Below the pieces are notes generated by a model, which saw nothing but the letters and a program-made list of their open reading frames with translations, was not told the DNA's origin and ran no database searches. Position numbers and translations under genes: made by a program. Positions 16,164 through 23,599 of a DNA stretch of 23,599 bases are shown here, one piece after another (within the stretch, counting starts at the first letter, position 1; every line of letters starts with the position of its first letter). The stretch spans positions 995 to 24,593 of the forward strand of contig DERX01000089.1 in NCBI GenBank assembly GCA_002361875.1, read 5' to 3'. Origin of the DNA: Ruminococcaceae bacterium UBA3329. GTDB lineage: Bacteria > Bacillota > Clostridia > Oscillospirales > Acutalibacteraceae.

Positions 16164-17162
16164 ATGATTTTAGCTGACAAAATAATCAACGAACGGAAAA
16201 AGAACGGTTGGTCGCAGGAGGATTTAGCGGAAAGGCTCTCGGTTTCAAGACAGTCCGTTTCAAAATGGGAGAGCGCACAGGCTGTTCCCGATTTACAGAA
16301 AATACTGAAAATGGCTGAAATTTTCGGCGTTTCAACCGACTATTTACTTAAGGACGAGTTAGAGCCTGAGTGCGTAGTACCTGAAGAATACGAAAAAAAT
16401 ACCGATTCGGACACCCAGCCGTTCAGAACCGTGACGCTCCATGAGGCAGATGAATTTCTGAAAATTCAAAGTAAAACCGCGCCTATGACGGCGCTCGGCG
16501 TTTCGCTTTGCATTATTTCCCCCGCTCTTTTAATTTTCCTTACGGGGTTTGAAAAATTCGGCGAGCGTTTTGAAACAATCGGAGCGGCAATAGGCCTTGT
16601 AACCTTATTTATCCTTGTTGCAATTGCGGTATTTTTATTCATAACAAGCTCGTCGAAGCTCAAAAAGTTTGAATTTCTTGAAACAGAGATTTTCGAAACT
16701 GCTTACGGCGTTACGGGTATGGTTAAAGAAAAACAAAAGGAATATGCCGAAACTCACACAAGACGGTTAGCTCTCGGCGTAATACTTTGCATACTGAGCG
16801 TTATTCCGCTTATCTCTCTGTCGATAATTTTTGAGGATATAGAATATGTTGCAACCTCGTCAGTAAGTCTTTTACTGCTGATTGTGTCCGTTGGGGTAAA
16901 TTTAATTGTACGCACCTGCATAATTGAGGGCGGATTTCAAAAGCTTTTGCAGGAGAATGACTACTCCGCAAAGGAAAAGAAAGAAAAAGCATATTTATCA
17001 CCATTGGAAACGATTTATTGGACGGTTGTTCTTGCAGGATATCTTGCTTGGAGTTTTATTACAAACCGTTGGGACTTCACTTGGATTGTTTGGCCGATAG
17101 CGGGCGTGCTTTATGTAGTTTTGGCCGAAATTCTTAAAATGTTAAATCAGAAAAACAGTTAA
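16164..17162 (+). CDS. XRE-family transcriptional regulator with six membrane segments
   Basis: A 332-residue protein with an N-terminal helix-turn-helix of the Cro/C1 type (about 1-65: WSQEDLAERLSVSRQSVSKWE, then FGVSTDYLL) joined to a membrane domain. Hydrophobic segments lie at about 108-127, 137-161, 201-222, 229-249, 281-300 and 304-325. This architecture is common in Clostridia and Bacilli, where such proteins are thought to sense membrane or extracellular cues, but their targets are mostly unknown. GGAGGA lies upstream of the ATG. It is followed by a ZIP transporter after 70 bases; regulation of that gene is possible but not shown. A TTGACA (16076-16081) upstream may be a -35 element, although no good -10 follows at 17 bases. 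Confidence 0.85.
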   Translation: MILADKIINERKKNGWSQEDLAERLSVSRQSVSKWESAQAVPDLQKILKMAEIFGVSTDYLLKDELEPECVVPEEYEKNTDSDTQPFRTVTLHEADEFLKIQSKTAPMTALGVSLCIISPALLIFLTGFEKFGERFETIGAAIGLVTLFILVAIAVFLFITSSSKLKKFEFLETEIFETAYGVTGMVKEKQKEYAETHTRRLALGVILCILSVIPLISLSIIFEDIEYVATSSVSLLLLIVSVGVNLIVRTCIIEGGFQKLLQENDYSAKEKKEKAYLSPLETIYWTVVLAGYLAWSFITNRWDFTWIVWPIAGVLYVVLAEILKMLNQKNS

Positions 17163-17232
17163 TCCTATTAAGTAACATACCGCAGTACATTTTCATAACA
17201 TAAAAGTGGATTAAATTATCGGAGGAATAATT

Positions 17233-18009
17233 ATGACACTTTTAACCGTACAGGGTCTGTTGGTTCCGCTTTTGGGAACATCAATCGGAGCCGCGTGCGT
17301 TTTGTTTATGAAAAAATATTTAAGTTATGCCGTTCAGAACGGACTTATGGGCTTTGCGGCAGGAGTAATGGTCGCCGCATCTGTCTGGAGTTTACTTATC
17401 CCGTCAATAGAACAGTCCGGGCATTTAGGTAAATTGGCTTTCATACCTGCTGTGACTGGTTTTTGCATAGGAATAGTCTCTCTTATGCTGACAGACAAAT
17501 TCACTGATAAAATGCAAAAAAATACTCAAAATGAGGAAAATTCATATTTAAGAAAAACTACTATGCTGGTGCTCGCCGTTGTGATTCACAATATTCCCGA
17601 GGGAATGGCGGTAGGCGCTGTTTATGCAAATGCGCTCGCAAGCAAAGATGGCGCAGCATTTTCCGCCGCATTTGTATTGGCTATGGGAATAGCAATACAA
17701 AATCTGCCCGAGGGTGCAATAATTTCCATGCCGCTTGCCGCCAGAGGTATGAGCAAGGGTAAGGCCTTTTTTCACGGAATACTGTCAGGCATAGTAGAGC
17801 CGATTGCAGGTCTTCTTACAATTTTACTTTCAACGCTTATAATCCCAATATTGCCGTATCTTCTTTCTTTTGCGGCAGGGGCTATGATATTTGTTGTCGT
17901 TAAAGAGCTTGTTCCAGCAATCAGCGAGAGCGGGCATTCAAACAGCGGCATAATGATGTTTACATTAGGTTTTTCGCTTATGATGGCGTTAGATGTTTCT
18001 TTGGGGTGA
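17233..18009 (+). CDS. ZIP-family divalent metal transporter
   Basis: A 258-residue membrane transporter of the ZIP family (ZupT-like), importing zinc, iron or manganese. About eight hydrophobic segments are visible. The signature helices carry HNIPEG (119-124) and QNLPEG (156-161), which form the binuclear metal site, and GIVEP (187-191) follows in the next helix. The cytoplasmic loop between the third and fourth helices (about 88-108) is hydrophilic but has no histidine cluster, unlike many ZIPs. GGAGGA lies upstream of the ATG. Its stop overlaps the ribosome binding site of the next gene (GGGGTGA, 18003-18009), so the two are probably co-translated. Metal specificity cannot be read. Confidence 0.93.
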   Translation: MTLLTVQGLLVPLLGTSIGAACVLFMKKYLSYAVQNGLMGFAAGVMVAASVWSLLIPSIEQSGHLGKLAFIPAVTGFCIGIVSLMLTDKFTDKMQKNTQNEENSYLRKTTMLVLAVVIHNIPEGMAVGAVYANALASKDGAAFSAAFVLAMGIAIQNLPEGAIISMPLAARGMSKGKAFFHGILSGIVEPIAGLLTILLSTLIIPILPYLLSFAAGAMIFVVVKELVPAISESGHSNSGIMMFTLGFSLMMALDVSLG

Positions 18010-18015
18010 AAATTT

Positions 18016-18429
18016 ATGTGGTTTATTTTAGCATTGCTGTCAGCCATTTTTGCGGCGTTTACTTCGATTTTGGCAAAAATAGGAATCGACGGCGTAAATT
18101 CAAACCTTGCCACGGCAATAAGAACAGTCGTTGTTCTTTTTATGTCGTGGGCAATGGTGTTTATTACAAATTCGCAGGGCGGAATTACGGAAATAAGCAA
18201 GAAAAGCTGGATTTTCCTTATTCTGTCAGGGCTTGCAACAGGCGCTTCATGGCTTTGCTATTATAAAGCAATCGGGATAGGTCAGGTTTCAAAGGTTGTT
18301 CCCATTGACAAGCTGAGCATTATTTTCACATTCGCTTTGGCATTTATTTTTCTTCACGAAAAGCTGACTGTTAAATCGGTTATCGGCTGTATTTTAATTT
18401 GCATCGGCACGCTTTTAACAGTGCTTTAA
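18016..18429 (+). CDS. Half-size EamA/DMT-family transporter
   Basis: A 137-residue membrane protein with a single EamA domain: about five hydrophobic segments (near 1-24, 30-50, 65-86, 98-115, 118-137) and the EamA-like core GLATGASWLCYYKAIGIG followed by KVVPIDKLSIIFT. Most EamA proteins have two such domains (about 300 residues), so this one would work as a dimer, like other short members annotated as EamA family transporter. The Shine-Dalgarno GGTGA overlaps the stop of the ZIP gene, five bases from its end, marking a two-gene unit. Substrate unknown. It is closed by a bidirectional terminator. Confidence 0.85.
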   Translation: MWFILALLSAIFAAFTSILAKIGIDGVNSNLATAIRTVVVLFMSWAMVFITNSQGGITEISKKSWIFLILSGLATGASWLCYYKAIGIGQVSKVVPIDKLSIIFTFALAFIFLHEKLTVKSVIGCILICIGTLLTVL

Positions 18430-18460
18430 AAATCATCACAGAAAAAACGCTGAGGGCAAA

Positions 18461-18488
18461 ACGGGCTGCCGAGTCGTCAGCCCCTACT
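18461..18488. repeat. REP-like hairpin element
   Basis: GGGCTG (18463-18468) pairs with CAGCCC (18479-18484), extended inward by CGA/TCG, and the element ends CCCCTACT. Read on the minus strand it starts AGTAGGGG, like the other hairpins at 6900, 15334 and 15448. It is flanked by imperfect 19-base direct copies (18442-18460 and 18493-18511). Confidence 0.75.
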
Positions 18489-18492
18489 CAAT

Positions 18493-18536
18493 AAAAACCG
18501 CTGAGGCTAAATGCACATCAGCGGTTTTTATTATTT
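18493..18536. terminator. Bidirectional intrinsic terminator between convergent genes
   Basis: AAAAACCGCTGA (18493-18504) pairs perfectly with TCAGCGGTTTTT (18518-18529) across a 13-base loop. T-rich tails exist on both strands (TTTTTATTATTTTTAT on plus, TTTTTATTG on minus), serving the EamA gene and the large minus-strand surface gene. Confidence 0.92.
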
Positions 18537-18548
18537 TTATTAAACTTT

Positions 18549-21500
18549 TTACGGCAGCTTAACTGCTCCGCTTAAATACAGGTCAAGATAAAGTGCATCT
18601 ATAAAGTCAACTGCGCCGTCTCCGTTAATATCCGCATTTTTTATTTGACGCTCATTAAACTCACAACCGCAATTAACATACATTAAAAGTAAATCGTAAT
18701 CGTTGCTGTCAAGGTCTCCGTCAAGGTCAACATCTCCTATTACAAGATTTCCGACAGATAAATCAATATTTTGGACTGTATCCCCTGATACACAAACAAC
18801 CGTGCGGCATACTTCAAAGCCTGCACATTCAGCGACAATTAAATAGTATCCGTTTTCAACTGCATCAAATGAATAATCATTTACTCCTTTAGCCACGGTC
18901 TTTTTTGCTATCAAATTAATTGCACCGTAATCATAAAGCTTAACGGTCACCGTATCGGACAACTCCGGATATTCAAACGAAATATCTCCCGAAATACTTG
19001 CACCTGTTTTCTGTGCCTTGTCAAGAATAACAGTGTAAACCGGACTTTCATAGCTTTCAACACCGTATTTATTTACGGCTTTGAATTTGTAATCTGCAAC
19101 TATGCTTTCGGAAAGGGTCAGTGAATTGCCTGAAATTTCAGTCCAACCGTTGCCGTTATCGTAGTAATATGTAACATCCTGACCGTCGGGATTTGCAAAT
19201 TTAAATGTAATATTGTCACCTGTACGAACGCCCACAGTGCCCTCAACAGTAACCTGAAGAACAGGCTTATTTGCAGGATTTAACGGGTCATAGAAATTAT
19301 CAACCGTAAGCAAATAGTTAGATGTTTTAAGGTTGTTGCCCGTAGCAGTAATAAGATATGTGCCGTTTTTGCTGACGGTAATGTAATCCTGTCCTGTAAT
19401 ATCCTCACCGTTAAGAGTAACAGATTTAAGTCCCGCCTCGCCGAAAGTATAATTAAGATACACCTTATACGGGGCAACCGTAATGTCGGTAACCTCAGGA
19501 GTTACTTTAATTTCCGGAACAACTGTATCAATCATAACAATGTAGCTGTCTGAAGGCGGACTCTTTGTACCTGCGCCGTTAACCGCCATAAACTGATAAT
19601 TGGCATATATATTGTCATAAAGTACAATTTGGTTGCCTGTTGTAATCTCTTTCCAACCGCTTCCGTCATTGTAATAATATGTGATACCTGAAATTGACTC
19701 TTCAAGAGTTGAAAAGCTGAAGGTCATATTTTCGCCTGTCCAGCGGTTAAATGTACCCTGAAATTTCACACGGATAACGGGAGTCTGGCGATCAATTTTA
19801 ACCGAAACGGGAACAATGTCACTTTCGAGTGCCGAATATGAAACCGTCTTAAATTCAAGAACATGCTCGCCCTCTTCGCCGAAGCTGATATTCGGTTCAT
19901 TCATTACTTTCCAGTCGCCGCCGTCAACTCTGTAAAGATACTCATAAATACCGGAAAAAGCAGAAGATGAAACAGTAATATCTACAGTATCAGATGTCCA
20001 AACACCGTTCTCATACTCTTTTCCCTTACTTACGGCATTTACTTCAATAGTCGGATTATCACCGTCAATTATAAAGCCGTCAGAACGATAAACAGCCGAT
20101 TCATTGCCCGCCCTGTCTGTTGCCTTAACCTCAACAACACCCTTGAAATTAGGTGAGAACAACGGTTTAGAAAGCTCATTGTAGGTTATCCAGTCCTTGG
20201 AAATAGGCACTCCGTTTTCATCAATCAAACGGTATTCTATTTTTCCGACGCTTGCTATTCCCCTGTCCTCTGCCCAAACGGCCATTTCAACTGTTTCATT
20301 GAAAAACAGTCCGTATTCTTCCTCTGTAAGCTCACGGGCATTTGTCCCCGTTGTTTTATGCTTTAAATCTATCCTTTTGATAACAGGCGGTTCACGGTCA
20401 ATGTTACTTACCGTTTCAATCTGCGTTCTTGAAAGTCCGTTATTTGCCGTTACCGTTACTGAATAGTTGTTATTTTCAGTAACCAAAAATTCTCTGTTCT
20501 CTCCAATATCAACACCGTTAACGGCAATAGATTTAACGCCGGATATACCCAAAATCAAATTGTCTATTGTTATTTTAAAGCTTTGATTTGTAACACCGTT
20601 TATTTCTCTGTTAAGAACAAAATACGGCGTTACACTGTCTCGTTTTGCCGTAAAGCCTTCTGTTTCGGTGCCGTTAATTTCTGCACTGTTTACTGCTTTG
20701 AAATAATATACATTCTGTAAATTAGAATTAACCGTGAATGTATTACCCGAAATTGCCGTCCAGTCAGAGCTGCCCTCTGTTCTGTAATAATAGGTCACTC
20801 CGTCGAGCTCATTAGTAGCGGAAAGCGTATATGTAATATTATTCGGCGTCCACTCGCCGTTATAGCCGTTTGTATCAACAGAAACAACAGGTATTCCGTA
20901 AACTATTACAGGGAAAGTTGCCGTTGCCGTTCTGCCCTCGTGAGTGTATGAAACTGTTATATTCTGCTCTACATTGTATAAAGTCGGGTCAAAATCTTCG
21001 GTATGCACTCTGTAATCGGTAACTAATTCTGACGCAGCATTTGAGTAGTTTGCCTTTACCTCAAGATTTTCAAGGTCAAGCTCTGTTTCACCCTCTAAAT
21101 ATTTATATCTCGGAGCGTTAAGCTCAATGCTTTCAACCGCCTTTGACGCAAGTGTTATTGAAAATACGCCTCGGTAGCTTTTGCCTGCTCTTGTAACGGT
21201 CAGTACAATGTACTGCTCGGTATCAAGTATGTTCGGATTTATTTCACCCACCGTGTAATCCGTAACATCAACCGTTAAGTCGCTGTCCTGATACAGTCCT
21301 GAAGTGTCGCCGTAATACTTTTCAATATCTGCTCTGTCGTATGTTAACTGTACTTTAAGCCCCGTAAGGTCAAGCTGTGTGTCACCCTCAACATAATCCG
21401 TTCTTGTGGGAGCCGTAACCGTAATACTCTTGGGCTCAATTTCAACCGTATTTATATGCTTGCTTGTTTGAACATAAGAGGTTAAATTCCGCTTGCCGTA

Positions 21501-23507
21501 AAGGTAAATATTTGTTTCGCCTGAATTCAGTGCAGTAACCGTGCCGTCACTTGAAATTCTTGCAATGTCGTTTTCAGTGTATTTCGGTCCGCTGACTGTG
21601 ACCGAATCGTTAAACGGATTCTGCCCGTCATTGTTTTCAATGCCCCAATATGTTGCGGTTGCGTCAAAACGGGACGGAGAGAACGAACCGTTATATTTAA
21701 TCGGAAAATCCTTAATCACGCTGTCGACACCGTCAATATGCGCCTCGGTAAAATAGTTTATAGTCGACCTTGTAACAGTTACCGTAACGGTTTTTGAAAC
21801 ACCGCCTATCGTTGCAGTAATTTGGGTAGTTTTTGTACGGTTAGTAAATGTACCTGAACCTCCCTCAATACCTTTTATCAAGCCGTTTTCGTCAACGGTT
21901 GCAATTTTGGGGTCAGCAGATGTCCATTTAATTGTTTCAAGAATCTGAGTATCATAATCTTCGGGATTTATGTTTGTAATTGTAAGTTGAGAGGTTTTTC
22001 CCTCGTCAACATTTAAACTGCCCGAAACAGTAAAATCGGTTATCGGTTTGCCGAAGAATATACTCTTTGTTGTTTCAACAGTAATATCTCTGTAGGTTGC
22101 CTTTGCGACAATAGTGACAATACCGCTGGCATTCACCGTAAGGTTACCGTTTGAATCCATTGTTCCGTAGGCAGTTGTTGCAGGCGACTCGGGTGTTGCC
22201 ATTATGTAATTGCCCTCGTCGTCAAGAATACCCCATTCCCTTACGACAGAACTGCTGGTGTTAAGCCTTACGGGATAAACCGTAGATGTGTATTGTGCGG
22301 TGCTGCCTATTCCTAAAGCGTCTTCGCCCGCAATTTCAATACTGTTAATGTCGCCTTGAATTCCGCTTCGCTTAACCTCAACATCAACGCTCTTTGTAAC
22401 ATCACCTATTGTAACAGTTACGGTTGCTTTCTTTGAATATGTAAGTCCACTGCCGCCGTCAAGACCTGTAACATTACCCTCTTGGTCAACAAGAAGAACT
22501 GATGGGTCGGAGCTTGACCAAACTGCGTCACCCGTGTATGCGCCTGCAGGTATAACGTCAGATATTTCGAGTTTTGAGCTTTCACCCTCCTGAACAGAGA
22601 GTGAACCGCTTATTGTAAAATCGGTTACGGGAAGCTCTTCTTTTGCAACTACCGTAAATGTGATAGAATCAGAAAATGCGGCATAAAGTGCGTTTGTCGG
22701 AGTAACCTTAATTTTTAATGTACCGGGCTCAGTAAATGTTACGAGTCCGTTTTCAGTAACAGTTCCCTTTGCCGACTCAAAAACTGACTTATCAACGCTC
22801 CATTTAACGCCCTGTTTAAGTCTTACGGGAGTTACTGCACCGTAAAGCTGAACCGTTGTGCCGACTGCAACCGTTGTGGGCACAACCTTTTTATTGGTAA
22901 TATGTACACCTGTCGGCATTACCTGAGCAACGACGCTTTGCGTAACCAAAACATCAACAGAGTCGCTTGCGATTTTAACTCCGTCCGCACTGTAAAGCGT
23001 TGCAGTAATAACAACATTCATATTATCAAGATACTGCCGAAGGCTTTCGCCGAGCTGTTCGCCTGCTACGCCCGAAACGATTGACACAAGAACATCTGTA
23101 TTTACTGTTTCAATATCCACGCCGCTTGAAGCGATTGCATCTTCAATTGATTTAGCCATAGCGTCGCCCACAAGCGGGAGAGAACGGATATTTTCATCTA
23201 TCCAAAGCTGAATAATTGCCGCCTTTGAATAGTCATATCCCGTCACCTTACCGCTGTCGTCAACTGCTGCCAAAAGCGGAAGATTGCTTTCCCATGCAAC
23301 ATAAGCTCCCTCAGGCATTGAGGGGGAAACCGTATATGAAAGCTCAACGCTCCTGTACTCCTGAACCTCAATTCTTTCAGTGATTTCCGTTCCGTTAGAA
23401 TCCGTTATTGTTATGGTTTCTCCAAGTGCAAACACCGTAAATACAGGATTAACCGCGGAAAGCACAAGCAAAACGGCAAGTACACATCCGATAAGTTTAT
23501 TCTTCAT
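18549..23507 (-). CDS. Large secreted multi-Ig-domain protein with C-terminal dockerin
   Basis: A 1652-residue secreted protein. Residues 1-28 are a classic signal peptide (MKNK, hydrophobic core, TVFA|LGE). Then comes a Big_2-like Ig unit whose strands (about 30-92 and 163-190) are split by a helical insert (about 93-162). Further Big_2-like units follow (about 199-290, 296-380, 386-487, 488-580), then a related segment (581-690) and two Big_3-like units with the YxEGxTxLDLxxLxVxxxY pattern (about 693-787, 790-870). Repeats with VTYYY...W..I and Y.FKAVN patterns come next (about 873-957, 1150-1240, 1243-1327, 1415-1497), with related units between. A carboxypeptidase-regulatory-like sandwich (1503-1586) precedes a dockerin-like tail with loops DVDLDGDLDSND and DINGDGAVDFID (1592-1637). 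No enzyme domain was found. It is probably a cell-surface or cohesin-bound scaffold or adhesin. GGAG and AAAGG lie just upstream of the ATG. Confidence 0.9.
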   Translation of the reverse strand: MKNKLIGCVLAVLLVLSAVNPVFTVFALGETITITDSNGTEITERIEVQEYRSVELSYTVSPSMPEGAYVAWESNLPLLAAVDDSGKVTGYDYSKAAIIQLWIDENIRSLPLVGDAMAKSIEDAIASSGVDIETVNTDVLVSIVSGVAGEQLGESLRQYLDNMNVVITATLYSADGVKIASDSVDVLVTQSVVAQVMPTGVHITNKKVVPTTVAVGTTVQLYGAVTPVRLKQGVKWSVDKSVFESAKGTVTENGLVTFTEPGTLKIKVTPTNALYAAFSDSITFTVVAKEELPVTDFTISGSLSVQEGESSKLEISDVIPAGAYTGDAVWSSSDPSVLLVDQEGNVTGLDGGSGLTYSKKATVTVTIGDVTKSVDVEVKRSGIQGDINSIEIAGEDALGIGSTAQYTSTVYPVRLNTSSSVVREWGILDDEGNYIMATPESPATTAYGTMDSNGNLTVNASGIVTIVAKATYRDITVETTKSIFFGKPITDFTVSGSLNVDEGKTSQLTITNINPEDYDTQILETIKWTSADPKIATVDENGLIKGIEGGSGTFTNRTKTTQITATIGGVSKTVTVTVTRSTINYFTEAHIDGVDSVIKDFPIKYNGSFSPSRFDATATYWGIENNDGQNPFNDSVTVSGPKYTENDIARISSDGTVTALNSGETNIYLYGKRNLTSYVQTSKHINTVEIEPKSITVTAPTRTDYVEGDTQLDLTGLKVQLTYDRADIEKYYGDTSGLYQDSDLTVDVTDYTVGEINPNILDTEQYIVLTVTRAGKSYRGVFSITLASKAVESIELNAPRYKYLEGETELDLENLEVKANYSNAASELVTDYRVHTEDFDPTLYNVEQNITVSYTHEGRTATATFPVIVYGIPVVSVDTNGYNGEWTPNNITYTLSATNELDGVTYYYRTEGSSDWTAISGNTFTVNSNLQNVYYFKAVNSAEINGTETEGFTAKRDSVTPYFVLNREINGVTNQSFKITIDNLILGISGVKSIAVNGVDIGENREFLVTENNNYSVTVTANNGLSRTQIETVSNIDREPPVIKRIDLKHKTTGTNARELTEEEYGLFFNETVEMAVWAEDRGIASVGKIEYRLIDENGVPISKDWITYNELSKPLFSPNFKGVVEVKATDRAGNESAVYRSDGFIIDGDNPTIEVNAVSKGKEYENGVWTSDTVDITVSSSAFSGIYEYLYRVDGGDWKVMNEPNISFGEEGEHVLEFKTVSYSALESDIVPVSVKIDRQTPVIRVKFQGTFNRWTGENMTFSFSTLEESISGITYYYNDGSGWKEITTGNQIVLYDNIYANYQFMAVNGAGTKSPPSDSYIVMIDTVVPEIKVTPEVTDITVAPYKVYLNYTFGEAGLKSVTLNGEDITGQDYITVSKNGTYLITATGNNLKTSNYLLTVDNFYDPLNPANKPVLQVTVEGTVGVRTGDNITFKFANPDGQDVTYYYDNGNGWTEISGNSLTLSESIVADYKFKAVNKYGVESYESPVYTVILDKAQKTGASISGDISFEYPELSDTVTVKLYDYGAINLIAKKTVAKGVNDYSFDAVENGYYLIVAECAGFEVCRTVVCVSGDTVQNIDLSVGNLVIGDVDLDGDLDSNDYDLLLMYVNCGCEFNERQIKNADINGDGAVDFIDALYLDLYLSGAVKLP

Positions 23508-23542
23508 AGCCTTTCACTCCGTCATAAATATAATTATGTATA

Positions 23543-23571
23543 ATATTATCATAGCCCCGTTTATTTTTCAA
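23543..23571 (-). promoter_or_regulatory. Sigma-A-type promoter of the large surface-protein gene
   Basis: On the minus strand TTGAAA (23571-23566) and TAATAT (23548-23543) are separated by exactly 17 bases, about 35 bases upstream of the ATG at 23507. The spacing and position fit a vegetative promoter. Confidence 0.6.
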
Positions 23572-23599
23572 TATTTTTTACCCGTAAAGTATTTATTAT

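Noticed and set aside
16164..18009. XRE regulator plus ZIP transporter as one metal-responsive operon
   Set aside because: There is a 70-base gap with no clear operator, and the regulator shows no metal-binding motif; adjacency alone does not support it.
6894..18488. CRISPR array from the recurring hairpin sequences
   Set aside because: The copies are kilobases apart, in different orientations and with different stems; there are no regular spacers and no cas genes.

Overview
The window looks like a chromosomal segment of an anaerobic, probably gut-dwelling, low-GC Clostridia (Oscillospiraceae/Ruminococcaceae-like). The basis is ferredoxin-linked indolepyruvate oxidoreductase genes, Clostridia-type split cobalamin-dependent methionine synthase genes, two secreted-type proteins ending in dockerin-like calcium-loop repeats, strong AGGAGG-type ribosome binding sites and AT-rich spacers. 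This assignment is inference from gene content; no rRNA or marker gene is present.

Layout. (1) Positions 1-4119, plus strand: the end of metF, a stand-alone methionine-synthase reactivation-domain protein, metH and a YczE/YitT-like membrane protein. The last three are linked by ATGA stop/start overlaps or short spacing and closed by a clear intrinsic terminator. This is a methionine/one-carbon operon. (2) 4167-6803, minus strand: one long reading frame that begins as an ECF sigma factor and, inside the region-4 recognition helix, switches into the hydrophobic core of a signal peptide followed by a leucine-rich-repeat surface protein with a dockerin. This fusion is the strangest object in the window. 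(3) 7061-7858, minus strand: an amidohydrolase, divergent from the next operon. (4) 7958-15318, plus strand: a six-gene operon with an acyl-CoA ligase, a sodium:solute symporter, iorA, iorB, a phenylacetate-CoA-ligase-like gene and a double-ACT protein. Together they could import aryl (or other) carboxylates, activate them to CoA thioesters and interconvert these with aryl-pyruvates, with the ACT protein as a possible amino-acid sensor. (5) 15533-18429, plus strand: a nitroreductase, an XRE regulator with six membrane segments, a ZIP metal transporter and a half-size EamA transporter. (6) 18549-23507, minus strand: a 1652-residue secreted multi-Ig protein with a C-terminal dockerin.

Four hairpin elements sharing an AGTAGGG end lie in intergenic spaces (near 6900, 15334, 15448 and 18461). 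They look like a dispersed REP-like family, and two of them probably double as terminators. No rRNA, tRNA, CRISPR array, transposase or phage gene was seen. No gene-free stretch exceeds 300 bases. The operon in (4) and the sigma/LRR fusion in (2) are the best candidates for something new.
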